Part shown: one piece after another, positions 26,662 through 36,534 of the stretch
How the letters are laid out: each line of letters starts with the position of its first letter
Position numbering within the stretch: the stretch's first letter is position 1
Assembly: GCA_902788785.1 (NCBI GenBank)
Contig: CADALT010000011.1
Location: forward strand, 1-64,000
Reading direction: 5' to 3'
Length of the DNA: 64,000 nucleotides
Source of the DNA: an uncultured Ruminococcus sp.
GTDB lineage: Bacteria > Bacillota > Clostridia > Oscillospirales > Ruminococcaceae
Translations under genes and position numbers: made by a program
The notes under the pieces: generated by a model
What the model was told of the DNA's origin: nothing
The model's database searches: none
The model's input: only the letters and a program-made list of their open reading frames with translations

Positions 26662-27093
26662 TTGTCTATGAAGACCCTGATGGGTACATATAATCAGTCG
26701 ATGGACGTAAAGGGACGCATGAGTTTTCCTGCCAAGCTGCGTGAGGCGCTGGGCGAACAGTTCATCGTGACCCGTGGGGTGGACGGCTGCCTGTTCGTGT
26801 ATTCGCAGGAGGATTTTGACCGCAAGAACGAGCAGTTAAAAAATCTCCCCATGAAAGCCTCAAAAGATTTCCAGAGATTTTTCACGGGCGGCGCTACGGT
26901 GGCTGAGCCCGATAAGCAGGGCAGGATACTGATACCTGCGGCACTTCGCAAATGGGCAGAGCTTGAAAAGGACGTGATCGTTCTGGGCGTAAACGACAGA
27001 TGCGAGATCTGGTCGAAAGAAAAATGGGAAGAGTTCAACGAGAATATCGACAGTGACGCTTTGCTCGAAGCCCTTGAGGGAGTTGGATTTTAA
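26662..27093 (+). CDS. mraZ: Transcriptional regulator MraZ
   Basis: A 143-residue SpoVT/AbrB-like DNA-binding protein that regulates the dcw cluster in many bacteria. Two tandem MraZ repeats are visible: LMGTYNQSMDVKGRMSFPAKLRE, and GATVAEPDKQGRILIPAALRKWA starting near residue 77. The TTG at 26662 is preferred, with GGAGGTG 7 nt upstream; ATG at 26668 or 26680 are alternatives. The stop overlaps rsmH by one base (TAATG). It heads the division cluster as usual. Confidence 0.95.
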   Translation: MSMKTLMGTYNQSMDVKGRMSFPAKLREALGEQFIVTRGVDGCLFVYSQEDFDRKNEQLKNLPMKASKDFQRFFTGGATVAEPDKQGRILIPAALRKWAELEKDVIVLGVNDRCEIWSKEKWEEFNENIDSDALLEALEGVGF

Positions 27094-28019
27094 TGGAATT
27101 CAAGCACGTTTCGGTGCTGCTGGATGAATGCATAGAGGGACTGAACATACGTCCCGACGGGATATACTGCGACGGTACCGCAGGCGGTGCAGGGCACTCG
27201 AAGGAGATCGCAAAACGGCTTGACAGCGGTCTGCTGGTGGCTGTGGACAGAGATCCCGAAGCCGTTGCGGTCGCAACGGAAAGACTTGCGGGACTGCCCG
27301 CAAAGGTCGTAAGAGGTAATTATTCCGAACTGGATGAGATATTTGAAAGGCTCGGTCTTGAGGGTGCTGACGGCATACTGATGGACCTGGGCGTAAGCTC
27401 TTATCAGCTTGATAATGCAGAGCGTGGTTTTTCTTACCACAATGACGCTCCGCTGGATATGAGGATGAGCAGTGAGGGGCTTTCCGCCAAAGACGTGGTC
27501 AATGATTATGACGAGCAGAGACTTGCGAAGATAATTTTTGAGTACGGCGAGGAAAAGTTCTCACGCAATATAGCAAAAAAGATAGTTCAGGCAAGAGAAG
27601 AAAAGCCTATCGAGACTACGCTGGAGCTGGCAGAGATAATAAAGTCGGCTGTACCGCAGAAGGTCAGAAGAGAGAAAAATCCATGTAAAAAGACCTTTCA
27701 GGCGATACGCATAGAGGTAAACAGCGAGCTTGAACATCTCAGCACAGCGCTGGATAAAGCGTTCGACCTGCTCAATGTGGGCGGAAGGCTTTGCATCATT
27801 ACTTTCCACTCGCTGGAGGACAGGCTGGTAAAGCAGCGTTTCAGAAGCTTCTGTCAGGGCTGCATATGTCCGCCGGACTTCCCTGTCTGCGTGTGCGGAA
27901 GAACTCCCAGGGGCAAGCTTATAACCAGAAAACCCATAGAGCCTTCGCAGGAAGAGCTGGAGATGAATAAGAGGTCTCACAGCGCAAAACTCAGGATAAT
28001 AGAGAAGATAAAAGACTGA
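27093..28019 (+). CDS. rsmH: 16S rRNA (cytosine-1402-N4)-methyltransferase RsmH
   Basis: SAM-dependent enzyme methylating N4 of C1402 in the ribosomal P site. The 308 residues contain the N-terminal HVSVLLDECIEGL, the SAM-binding DGTAGGAGHS (near 27), the LMDLGVSSYQLD motif and the late TFHSLEDRLVKQRF. It overlaps mraZ by one base. This is the standard second gene of the cluster, formerly mraW. Confidence 0.97.
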   Translation: MEFKHVSVLLDECIEGLNIRPDGIYCDGTAGGAGHSKEIAKRLDSGLLVAVDRDPEAVAVATERLAGLPAKVVRGNYSELDEIFERLGLEGADGILMDLGVSSYQLDNAERGFSYHNDAPLDMRMSSEGLSAKDVVNDYDEQRLAKIIFEYGEEKFSRNIAKKIVQAREEKPIETTLELAEIIKSAVPQKVRREKNPCKKTFQAIRIEVNSELEHLSTALDKAFDLLNVGGRLCIITFHSLEDRLVKQRFRSFCQGCICPPDFPVCVCGRTPRGKLITRKPIEPSQEELEMNKRSHSAKLRIIEKIKD

Positions 28020-28112
28020 CACCTTAGCATTGGAAAAGACAGACATATAAAACAAAACGAAAGTGTAAAAGTGTAAAAAATTTGAGGATGGATATCACAG
28101 AGGTGTATCATA

Positions 28113-28613
28113 ATGGCTAATAAATATTACGGTCACGACAATCTAGCGCACGAATTCGAGATGCCTTACGAGGATGAGGGTCGTGCATATGAAAATACAA
28201 GGGAATATTCCCGCAGAAACAGCGTGCGTACCGAACCTGCAATGAGTCTTAAAGAAAAGGCGATGTGGGGCATACTTACTATAATCGCACTTACGCTGCT
28301 GGCATCTCTCATTTACGGCAGAGTCGAGATATCAAGACTCTACAGCGAGAGAGCAGGACTTGAAAAGCAGCTGGCTGTCATACAGAATGAAAATATCAGT
28401 ATGCAGTCCGAGATAGCCGAGCGTATGAATATGACTAAGGTCGAGGAATACGCAAAGGATAATCTGGGCTTGCAGAAACTCGATAAATCTCAGATAGAAT
28501 ATATCGAAGTCGAAACACCGTCTACGGTGGAGGTAAAGCAGGAAAAGGAAGAAGGCATATTCGTCCGTATCAAACAGCTTTTCAATTCCGCTTCGGAATA
28601 TCTGGGGCTTTAA
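28113..28613 (+). CDS. ftsL: FtsL/DivIC-like cell division protein
   Basis: A 166-residue bitopic protein: a charged cytoplasmic tail of about 48 residues, one TM segment (about 49-67) and an extracytoplasmic coiled coil with heptad pattern (RLYSERAGLEKQLAVIQNEN). FtsL-type proteins assemble with DivIB/FtsQ and DivIC to activate septal peptidoglycan synthesis. Sequence is poorly conserved in this family, so the call rests on topology and position between rsmH and the penicillin-binding protein gene. Confidence 0.8.
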   Translation: MANKYYGHDNLAHEFEMPYEDEGRAYENTREYSRRNSVRTEPAMSLKEKAMWGILTIIALTLLASLIYGRVEISRLYSERAGLEKQLAVIQNENISMQSEIAERMNMTKVEEYAKDNLGLQKLDKSQIEYIEVETPSTVEVKQEKEEGIFVRIKQLFNSASEYLGL

Positions 28614-28784
28614 ATCCATATAGTATAAATAAACGGCATCATATCCTGCTCTATGAGTGCAGATGCAGTATTTCAGGGGCTTTGACGGGTGGCGTTTATA
28701 CGTAAGAAAGTTAAGCACATATTGTACTTAGCTTTCTTATTCGTTATTGAAATAGGTTCATTTATCGGGACGGAGGTTTGTATA

Positions 28785-31121
28785 GTGATATCCGATAAAC
28801 CAAGTGTAAAGATGAAAACAAGGCTCACCATATGGCTTTGCCTGCCTGTATTGGTGCTGCTTATCTATATGATATGGGGCATATGGAAGGTATCCATCAA
28901 GGAGGGCGAAAAATGGAAAAAGCTGGCAAATTCGCAGCAGCTGAAATCCACTGTAGTCACCGCTTCGAGAGGCACTATCTACGATGCTAAGGGCAATGTG
29001 CTGGCGCAGAGTGCCACAGTGTACAGGATCTTCGTTGACCCCGTTATGCTCAAACAGCAGTGCGACAAACGTGATGCACGCATCACCGAACTTACAGCTG
29101 CCATAAAGGAAGAGGACGACGATGTTACGTTAGCCAGGTATAAGGCTGAACTGGCAGAAGCCAAAACAGGCGAGGAGACCTTCAATGAACTGGTGGAGTT
29201 CCTTGCGGTAAAATTACAGCTGGATACTTCCGATGTCAGAAGCAAGCTGGGCGATACTTCACAGCAGTATATCGTCCTTAAAGAATCCGTGGAAAAAACT
29301 CTCCGTGATGAGATAGATGCAAAGCTCACCGAGCTGAAGATAGACGGTGTACGTGGCGAGCCCAATACAAGGCGTGTTTATCCGCAGGAGACACTGGCTG
29401 CCCATGTGCTGGGTCATACAGATTACTCAGGCGCAGGCACCTATGGTCTTGAGGCTTATTACGACGACTATCTGCGTGGTGTTGACGGCAGAGTCATCAC
29501 CGCAACGGATAAGGACGGCAACGATATCCCTTACAGGTATAAGCAGAGTTATGACGTTCAGGACGGCAACGACCTCAACCTGAACATCGACATAAATATC
29601 CAGTATATGCTGGAAAGATCACTGCAAAAGGCTTATGAACTGAATGCCCCCACAGACAGGCTCTGCGGCATCATCATGAACCCCAAGACAGGTCAGATAT
29701 ACGCTATGGCAACTTCATACAGCTATGACCCGAACAAGCCTTCTGTAATATCTGACAAGAATGTTGCAGCCCAGCTTTCGTCCTTACAGGGCAAGCCAGA
29801 ATATGAGCAGGCTCAGATGGACGCATGGAGCCTGCAATGGAAGGATAAGTGCATTTCTGAACTTTACTTCCCCGGTTCCGTATTCAAGATAATCACAGGT
29901 TCGGCTGCACTGGAAGAAAAAGCCATAACCATGAACGATATCTTCTACTGCAACAGCCAGATACACGTCGAGGACAGAGATATCTCCTGCTGGACAACAG
30001 GCGACCACGGCGGACAGAACCTGGCACAGGCTATGGCCAACTCCTGTAACCCTGCATTCGTGCAGATAGGTCTTAAACTGGGTGCTGAAAATTTCACCAA
30101 GTATTTTGACGGCTTCGGCTATAACGAACTCTCGGGCATCGACCTGCCCGGTGAGGTAAATTCCTACAACATCCACTCGCTGCCCTGGATAGGCAATGTG
30201 GAACTGGCAACTTCCGCTTTCGGTCAGACCAATAAGGTCACACCGATACAGATGATAACCGCAGTATCCGCCTCGGTAAACGGCGGCTATGTGGTGACTC
30301 CGAGAGTTGTCAGCAGCATCACCGACTCAAACGGCAATGTGGTAAAGCGCAACGGCACAGAGATAAAGCGCCAGATAATCTCCGAAGAAACTTCCGAGAC
30401 AATGAGACAGATACTCAAAGACGTGGTCGAGACAAACAAGAGCTCAAACTGCTATATACAGGGCTACAGCATAGGCGGCAAGTCGGGTACTTCCCAGAAG
30501 CTGGACGAAAACGCAAAGGGTGATACCTACGTGGCATCTTACTGTGCATTCGCTCCTGCCGAGGACCCCGAGGTCATCATGCTGGTCATGGTAGACCACC
30601 CCACAGGCAAGGAATTCTACGGCAGTATGGTGGCTGCACCTATCTGTCAGGAAGTGCTCAGCGAAGTGCTGCCCTATATGGGTATGTTCCCCAACTACAG
30701 CGAGGAAGACCTGAAGACCCTCAGCGTCAATGTACCCAACGTTCAGTATTATACAGTTGATGAAGCTAAAAAGACCCTTGAAGAACACGGTTTCGTGGTC
30801 AAGGTCAAAGGCGAGGGCGATACTGTACTGCGCCAGATGCCTTCGGGCGTTAAGATAGAACACGGCGGCTCGGTAGTTCTGTATACAGACCAGAAGACCC
30901 AGATAGAAAAGGTAACTGTGCCTAATCTGCAGGGCCTTACCAGAGAACAGGCAAGGGCTACGCTGGAAATGTACGGGCTGAACCTTATCGCAGAGGGCGC
31001 TGCGGCTTCGGAAGAAAATTCCGTGGCACAGGGCGACCAGACCTACGATGCGGGCGCAAGCGTGCCTATGGGTACAGCTGTCACTGTTACCTTCGCTACA
31101 ATGCAGGTAGCTTCGCAGTAA
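28785..31121 (+). CDS. Class B penicillin-binding protein with PASTA domains
   Basis: A 778-residue septal transpeptidase of the PBP2X/SpoVD/FtsI type. One N-terminal TM segment (about 12-30) is followed by the dimerisation domain (ASRGTIYDAKGNVLAQS). The transpeptidase domain has active-site Ser365 in SVFK, the SCN motif in MANSCNP and KSGT near 566. Two PASTA repeats (VPNVQYYTVDEAK and VPNLQGLTREQAR) occupy about 640-770 and may bind muropeptides. The GTG at 28785 has GGAGG 8 nt upstream; the frame runs open to 28689, but that GTG has no ribosome site. A 17-aa N-terminal cytoplasmic part is normal for the family. Confidence 0.94.
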   Translation: MISDKPSVKMKTRLTIWLCLPVLVLLIYMIWGIWKVSIKEGEKWKKLANSQQLKSTVVTASRGTIYDAKGNVLAQSATVYRIFVDPVMLKQQCDKRDARITELTAAIKEEDDDVTLARYKAELAEAKTGEETFNELVEFLAVKLQLDTSDVRSKLGDTSQQYIVLKESVEKTLRDEIDAKLTELKIDGVRGEPNTRRVYPQETLAAHVLGHTDYSGAGTYGLEAYYDDYLRGVDGRVITATDKDGNDIPYRYKQSYDVQDGNDLNLNIDINIQYMLERSLQKAYELNAPTDRLCGIIMNPKTGQIYAMATSYSYDPNKPSVISDKNVAAQLSSLQGKPEYEQAQMDAWSLQWKDKCISELYFPGSVFKIITGSAALEEKAITMNDIFYCNSQIHVEDRDISCWTTGDHGGQNLAQAMANSCNPAFVQIGLKLGAENFTKYFDGFGYNELSGIDLPGEVNSYNIHSLPWIGNVELATSAFGQTNKVTPIQMITAVSASVNGGYVVTPRVVSSITDSNGNVVKRNGTEIKRQIISEETSETMRQILKDVVETNKSSNCYIQGYSIGGKSGTSQKLDENAKGDTYVASYCAFAPAEDPEVIMLVMVDHPTGKEFYGSMVAAPICQEVLSEVLPYMGMFPNYSEEDLKTLSVNVPNVQYYTVDEAKKTLEEHGFVVKVKGEGDTVLRQMPSGVKIEHGGSVVLYTDQKTQIEKVTVPNLQGLTREQARATLEMYGLNLIAEGAAASEENSVAQGDQTYDAGASVPMGTAVTVTFATMQVASQ

Positions 31122-31161
31122 GCTGCAACATCTTACAAAAAATGTTAAGGGAATGAGTATT

Positions 31162-32601
31162 ATGAAGCTTTACGAGCTTATAAAAGATGTGGCAGAGACT
31201 TCTCTGCCCGATATGGAGATAAGCGGTGTCACCAGTGATACAAGGGGCGAAGCCAAGAAGGGCAGCCTGTTCGTTTGTATCAAAGGCAATACCTTCGACG
31301 GTCACGATGCTGCACAAGAAATGCTGGATAAGGGCTGCGCTGCGGTGGTATGCCAGCGTGACCTGGGTATAAAGGAACAGATAATCGTTGAAGATACCCG
31401 AGCAGCTTTCCCGATGCTGTGCGCCGCATGGTTCGGTCACCCCGAGCGTGAACTGACGCTCATAGGCGTTACAGGCACCAACGGCAAGACCACCATAACC
31501 ACGGTCATCAAGAAAGTGCTCACATCATTCGGTTTCAAGGTGGGGCTCATAGGCACCTGCCAGAATGAGATAGGCGATGTGGTGATACCCACCGCAAGAA
31601 CTACTCCCGAGCCTTACGACCTGTTTGAGCTTTTCCGCAAGATGGCAGATGCAGGCTGTAAGTATACTGTCATGGAAGTATCCTCTCAGGGACTTGAACA
31701 GAAGCGTGTGCAGAGCTGTCATTTCAAGGTGGGCGTGTTCACGAACCTGACTCAGGATCACCTTGATGTCCACGGAACTATGGAGAACTATTATCAGGCT
31801 AAAAAGCTGCTGTTCGATATATCGGATACAGCTGTGATAAATATTGATGACAAGTACGGCGCAAGATACGCCAAAGAGATCCCCTGCCCCTACAGGACTT
31901 ATTCGGTGGAAGGCAGCGCAGATTTCATGGCGGAGGACGTTATGCTAGGCACATCAGGCGTAAAGTATGTGTTCGATGACCGCAAGGTCAAGAAGAATGT
32001 GTGCTTCAATATGCCCGGACTTTTCAACGTTTCCAACTCGCTGGCTGTCATAGCCTGCATGGAAGTGCTGGGCTTTGAGCCTTGCAAAACGATAAAGGCT
32101 TTCGAAAACATCGAGGGCGTCCGGGGCAGAGCGGAGATAGTCCCCACAGGACGGGATTTCACCGTTATATGCGACTATGCGCACACTCCCGATGCGCTGG
32201 TAAATGTGCTCTCGGCAATACGTGAGGGCGCAAAGGGCAAGGTAAAATGTCTGTTCGGATGCGGCGGCAACCGTGACCGCACAAAGCGTGCGCCCATGGC
32301 AGCAGCTGCGGCAGACCACGCAGATTTCCTGATAGTTACCTCGGATAATCCGAGAAACGAAGATCCCGATGAGATAATCGGCGATGTGCTTGAAGGACTT
32401 AAAGGCAAAGATACCCCCTATATACGTATCACTGACAGACGTGAGGCGATACACTGGGCGGTGAAGAATGCCGAAAAAAACGACATCATAGTGCTGGCGG
32501 GCAAGGGTCATGAGGATTACCAGATACTTGCAGGCGGCGTTAAGATACATTTTGACGAGCGTGAGGTAGTGGCGGAAGCTCTTAAAGAGCTGGACAGCTG
32601 A
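31162..32601 (+). CDS. murE: UDP-MurNAc-tripeptide synthetase, meso-DAP type
   Basis: Adds the third amino acid to UDP-MurNAc-L-Ala-D-Glu in the cytoplasm. The 479-residue Mur ligase has the N-terminal domain with SDTRGEAKKGSLFV, the ATP site GVTGTNGKTT (near 101) and the C-terminal DNPRNEDP motif near 394. DNPR is the signature of meso-diaminopimelate-adding enzymes, so the wall probably has meso-DAP cross-links. The ATG at 31162 is chosen because AAGGGA lies 9 nt upstream; the ATG at 31153 almost touches that site. Confidence 0.96.
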   Translation: MKLYELIKDVAETSLPDMEISGVTSDTRGEAKKGSLFVCIKGNTFDGHDAAQEMLDKGCAAVVCQRDLGIKEQIIVEDTRAAFPMLCAAWFGHPERELTLIGVTGTNGKTTITTVIKKVLTSFGFKVGLIGTCQNEIGDVVIPTARTTPEPYDLFELFRKMADAGCKYTVMEVSSQGLEQKRVQSCHFKVGVFTNLTQDHLDVHGTMENYYQAKKLLFDISDTAVINIDDKYGARYAKEIPCPYRTYSVEGSADFMAEDVMLGTSGVKYVFDDRKVKKNVCFNMPGLFNVSNSLAVIACMEVLGFEPCKTIKAFENIEGVRGRAEIVPTGRDFTVICDYAHTPDALVNVLSAIREGAKGKVKCLFGCGGNRDRTKRAPMAAAAADHADFLIVTSDNPRNEDPDEIIGDVLEGLKGKDTPYIRITDRREAIHWAVKNAEKNDIIVLAGKGHEDYQILAGGVKIHFDEREVVAEALKELDS

Positions 32602-32650
32602 TATAACGGCTGCCACAACATACTCACAAAATCGAGAGGCGGACATAAAC

Positions 32651-34015
32651 ATGGAAAAACTAATGCTTTCAGAGATAATAGGCGCTGTCAGAGGCAGCTT
32701 CGGCTACCCTGCGGACGTGGAGATAGAGGATATCTCCACCGATACCAGGACCATCAAGCCAAACTCTCTTTTCATAGCGCTCAAGGGTGCGAATTTCGAC
32801 GGACATGATTTTGCCGAAAAAGCTATGGAGCTGGGTGCGGCAGCGGTCATGACCGAAAGACCCGTACAGGGCGCACGCTGCCTGATAGTCGATTCGACAG
32901 CTCAGGGGCTGCTGGATGTGGCATCATATTACCGCAGCAAATTCGATATACCTCTGGTGGGCATAACAGGCAGTGTCGGCAAGACCACCACTAAAGATAT
33001 GATACACAGCGTGCTTTCGAGAGGATTCAAAACTCTGAAGACCGAGGCGAACCATAATAACGAGGTGGGTATGCCCAAGACACTGCTGGAGCTTGACAGC
33101 TCATATAAAGCGGCAGTGATCGAGATGGGCATGAACCATAAGGGCGAGATATCCAGAATGTCCACAAGCTGCAAGCCCACTATCTGCGTGATAACCAACA
33201 TAGGCGTATCGCATATAGAAAATCTAGGCTCGCAGGACGGCATACTCAAAGCAAAGCTGGAGATACTGGACGGTGCATCGGCAGACGCTCCGCTGATACT
33301 TTCAAGAGACGACAGACTGCTCTCCAAAGTACAGCTTTACGGCGACAGGAAGAAAATGTACTACTCAATATCCAAGAAAGACAGCGACGTTTATGCATCC
33401 GAGGTCAAGGCTGACAGCGAAGGCATAAGCTTCAATATACACTACGAAAAGCAGAAATATCCTGCACGCATCAACTGTCTGGGCGACCATAATGTAAAGA
33501 ACGCTCTGGCGGCTTTCTGCTGCGGTATCTGCGCAGGTATGGACATAGACTCCATAATCTCGGGACTGGCTGATTTCAAGCCCGAGGGCATGAGACAGAA
33601 TATCATTCGTGAAAACGGCATGACCTATATCCTTGACTGCTACAACGCAGCACCCGATTCCATGAAAGCCAGTCTTTCCGTGCTGACACAGGTGGAAGTC
33701 ACAGGCAAGAGGATAGCTGTGCTGGGCGATATGCTGGAACTTGGCAAGGGTGCTGCACGCTATCACAGGACAGTGGGCGAATACGTCAAGGCAGCAAAGG
33801 CAGATGTACTGCTGTGCTTCGGCGATAATTCAAACTACTACATCGAAGGTGCCTGCGATAAGGGCTTTGACCGTGAAAACACAAAACATTTCGATACAAG
33901 GGAAGAACTGGCAGAATACCTCGGCAGCATATTGCAGCAGGGCGACGCTGTGCTGTTCAAGGGCAGCAGAGGCATGAAACTGGAAGAGGTCTACAACGCC
34001 GTAAAACAGGGCTGA
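32651..34015 (+). CDS. murF: UDP-MurNAc-tripeptide--D-Ala-D-Ala ligase
   Basis: Adds D-Ala-D-Ala to complete the cytoplasmic peptidoglycan precursor. The 454 residues include the ATP-binding GITGSVGKTTTKDM (near 107), NHNNEVGMPKTLLEL and EMGMNHKGEI, followed by the conserved DCYNAAPDSMKAS. The ribosome site GAGAGGCGG precedes the ATG. It follows murE by 49 nt and ends one base before the MraY-like gene. Confidence 0.96.
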   Translation: MEKLMLSEIIGAVRGSFGYPADVEIEDISTDTRTIKPNSLFIALKGANFDGHDFAEKAMELGAAAVMTERPVQGARCLIVDSTAQGLLDVASYYRSKFDIPLVGITGSVGKTTTKDMIHSVLSRGFKTLKTEANHNNEVGMPKTLLELDSSYKAAVIEMGMNHKGEISRMSTSCKPTICVITNIGVSHIENLGSQDGILKAKLEILDGASADAPLILSRDDRLLSKVQLYGDRKKMYYSISKKDSDVYASEVKADSEGISFNIHYEKQKYPARINCLGDHNVKNALAAFCCGICAGMDIDSIISGLADFKPEGMRQNIIRENGMTYILDCYNAAPDSMKASLSVLTQVEVTGKRIAVLGDMLELGKGAARYHRTVGEYVKAAKADVLLCFGDNSNYYIEGACDKGFDRENTKHFDTREELAEYLGSILQQGDAVLFKGSRGMKLEEVYNAVKQG

Positions 34016-34016
34016 C

Positions 34017-35033
34017 ATGGCAAAGACCCTGATAGTTGTACTGCTCGAACTGGTATCGAGCGTGATGCTGGGACGGATAATGATACCTGTTTTTCGCAAG
34101 ATAAAAACAGGCAAGTTCGATATTTATGTGGGCGACCGTTTCAAACAGGACGGTTCTGAACCGTCGGGCGGCGGTGCGCTGATACTTCTTACTCTGATAA
34201 TAGGCGTGTTTGCAGGTGCTGCGGCGTTTGAGACCGACTCTGACAGCGTCCGTGGGATACTGTGCATGATGATGTTCGTTTCGGCATTGACTGCTGTAGG
34301 ACTTGCGGAGGACTACGTCCGTGAGGTGCGTGGCGGCATCGGCATGAAAAGTGCGCACAGAGTGCTTATAAAACTTACCCTCTGCCTGTGTTTTACAGCA
34401 GTGATGAAGCTTTGCGGCTTTGAGAGCAGAGTGATACTGCTCCCCTTCAGATGGGGCGGCATCGACATGGGCAGGGCATATATACCGCTTACTGCGGTGA
34501 TAATGACTATAATGATAACAGCAGCAGAGGTCTGCGATTGCCAGCGTGGTGTACACGATACGGGCATCGACGGGCTTTGCTGCATGACTATGTTCGTGGG
34601 CTTTCTGGGGCTTGCGGCAGCTTTTGGCACAGGCAGCAGAGAGGCATCACGGCTTATCTGTATTTGTGCTGCGGCAGCCTGCGGTGCTTTCGAGGTATGG
34701 GGGCTTTCCCCTGCAAAGCTGTACATCGGCAGGTCGGGCGGACTTCTGCTGGGCGGACTGATGTGCGGCATAATGGTACTTTCGGAAATGCCCATAGCAG
34801 TGTGGCTGGCGATGGCAGTACCTCTGGCAGAACTGGTGATGATGGGTCTGCAATGGGCTGTGTTCAGAGCCAACAAAAAGCTGCTGCTGAAAGGTGCGAC
34901 CATACACGAACACCTGCATAATACAGGCATGAGCGACAGCGGGATATTCATGATATTCGCCATAGCGCAGCTGTTGTTCGGTATAGGTGCAGCGGCTTAT
35001 GCGGTATACGAAACTAAATTCTTTCTGAAATAA
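34017..35033 (+). CDS. MraY-like membrane protein with lost catalytic residues
   Basis: A 338-residue polytopic protein, about 10 TM segments, in the place where mraY normally stands between murF and ftsW. It belongs to the polyprenyl-phosphate glycan-1-phosphate transferase superfamily, but three landmark sites are altered. The DD pair of MraY appears as AEDYVREV. The NxxNxxDGLDGL site is reduced to HDTGIDGLC. The GDTGS metal-site loop reads YIGRSGGLLLGG, with arginine for aspartate. The HHH loop appears as HEHLHNTG. Phospho-MurNAc-pentapeptide transfer therefore looks impaired, and a functional MraY may be elsewhere. Start and murF stop are 1 nt apart. Confidence 0.75.
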   Translation: MAKTLIVVLLELVSSVMLGRIMIPVFRKIKTGKFDIYVGDRFKQDGSEPSGGGALILLTLIIGVFAGAAAFETDSDSVRGILCMMMFVSALTAVGLAEDYVREVRGGIGMKSAHRVLIKLTLCLCFTAVMKLCGFESRVILLPFRWGGIDMGRAYIPLTAVIMTIMITAAEVCDCQRGVHDTGIDGLCCMTMFVGFLGLAAAFGTGSREASRLICICAAAACGAFEVWGLSPAKLYIGRSGGLLLGGLMCGIMVLSEMPIAVWLAMAVPLAELVMMGLQWAVFRANKKLLLKGATIHEHLHNTGMSDSGIFMIFAIAQLLFGIGAAAYAVYETKFFLK

Positions 35034-35051
35034 ATGACAGGAGGCAGCTGA

Positions 35052-36287
35052 ATGGCTGATAAAGGTATCTACAGGGATCGTGACGGCGGTCTTGTTTACA
35101 ATAATCACCTGCCCAGGCTGAGGAGACAGCCCGTGGCACAGGCGAGAAAAAAGCTGAATTTCAAATTCATAAGGACGGGCACAGATAAGCCGTTTTTGAT
35201 ACTGGTGCTGGTGCTGCTGGGCTTCGGCGTGCTTATGATGTTTTCGGCATCCTATGCCTGGGGACTTAATGATATGGGCGACGGCTATTATTATGCGAAA
35301 AAACAGCTGACCTTTGCAGGCATCGGTCTTGCTGTCATGTTCGGCGTTTCGATGCTGGATTATCACTTTTTCCAGAATACGCTGATATGTTATGTGTTCT
35401 ATATCATAATGTTTTTGCTTTCATTGTATACGGCGCTGTTCTCGGACTGGTCAACGGCAGGCGCCAACCGATGGATAAACCTGGGATTTATGCAGTTCCA
35501 GCCGTCGGAGATGCTGAAAGTCGCATTCATAATCATATTCGCCTATATAATGGCGGTCAACTTCCCGAAATTTTCCAACTGGAAATACTGCGTGCTGCCT
35601 TTCATGGTCATCATGGGTATGACAGTCGGTGTTCTTATGCTGCAAAGACATATGTCTGCGGTGCTTATCATCGGTGTTATCGGTCTTAGCATGATGTTCG
35701 TCAGCGGTATGCCCGCAAAGACTTTCTGGAAATTCATTGGTGTCTGCGGCGCACTTGGCGGACTTCTCACAGGTGTCATCGCACTGACGGGAAAATTCTC
35801 ATACATCCAGCAGAGGATCGAAAGCTGGAAAAACCCCGAGGCTGATATACAGAACACTACCTGGCAGACCTATAACTCACTGGTAGCCATAGGTTCTGGC
35901 GGCTGGTTCGGACTGGGTTTCGGTGAATCAAGGCAGAAATTCCTCTACCTGCCCGAAGCACAGAACGACTTCGTTTTCGCAGTCATCTGCGAGGAACTGG
36001 GCTTTGTGGGCGCACTGGTAGTTGTGGTGCTGTTCGTTATATTCGTGCTGCGTGGATTTTATATCGCATCAAAAGCCAAGGACCGCTTCGGTCTGCTGGT
36101 GGCTGCGGGCATAACGATACAGATAGGTATCCAGGCTTTTCTGAATATCATGGTAGCTTCAAACTCCTTCCCGAATACAGGTATCGCACTGCCGTTTTTC
36201 AGTTACGGCGGTACAGCGCTGATAATACAGCTGGCTGAGATGGGCATACTGCTGAACATCTCCCGTCAGGGCAGCATCAAAAAATAA
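35052..36287 (+). CDS. ftsW: SEDS-family peptidoglycan glycosyltransferase FtsW
   Basis: A 411-residue, ten-TM protein of the FtsW/RodA/SpoVE family, which polymerises lipid II at the septum together with the class B PBP. Seen are the start of the membrane domain PFLILVLVLLGFGVLMMFSAS, QPSEMLKVAFII, the catalytic-loop region AQNDFVFAVICEELGFVGAL, and the C-terminal PFFSYGGTALIIQL. A cytoplasmic basic tail of about 45 residues precedes TM1. AGGAGG lies before the ATG. The usual murD between mraY and ftsW is absent. Confidence 0.93.
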   Translation: MADKGIYRDRDGGLVYNNHLPRLRRQPVAQARKKLNFKFIRTGTDKPFLILVLVLLGFGVLMMFSASYAWGLNDMGDGYYYAKKQLTFAGIGLAVMFGVSMLDYHFFQNTLICYVFYIIMFLLSLYTALFSDWSTAGANRWINLGFMQFQPSEMLKVAFIIIFAYIMAVNFPKFSNWKYCVLPFMVIMGMTVGVLMLQRHMSAVLIIGVIGLSMMFVSGMPAKTFWKFIGVCGALGGLLTGVIALTGKFSYIQQRIESWKNPEADIQNTTWQTYNSLVAIGSGGWFGLGFGESRQKFLYLPEAQNDFVFAVICEELGFVGALVVVVLFVIFVLRGFYIASKAKDRFGLLVAAGITIQIGIQAFLNIMVASNSFPNTGIALPFFSYGGTALIIQLAEMGILLNISRQGSIKK

Positions 36288-36321
36288 CGGAGATATTTAT
36301 ATCGACGCTGCAAATCCGCAT

Positions 36322-36357
36322 ATCAGCTTCATCCATAAACAGGATGCGGCTGATTTT
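36322..36357 (+). terminator. Probable terminator after ftsW
   Basis: ATCAGC..CATCC and GGATG..GGCTGAT form a stem of about 12 pairs with a small bulge, followed by TTTTCTC. The 247-nt gap to murG also holds AT-rich sequence with two TATAAT hexamers at about 36450-36470, which may promote murG. Confidence 0.6.
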
Positions 36358-36534
36358 CTCGTGTTCGCACCGAAACAGCGTTCCGAATTGACGTATTTGT
36401 GAATTTTTGTAAAATTTCAGAATTTCATTTTGTCTTGTTAATAAAACTTCTATAATATAGTTGTATAATAAAGGATAAGACATTTTTAGAACGATATTAT
36501 GTTTTCTGCAATGGCAGGATAGTGAGGTATTTTT

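Noticed and set aside
28689..28784. Longer N-terminus for the penicillin-binding protein
   Set aside because: A GTG at 28689 has no ribosome site and would add a second hydrophobic stretch; GGAGG lies 8 nt before the GTG at 28785.
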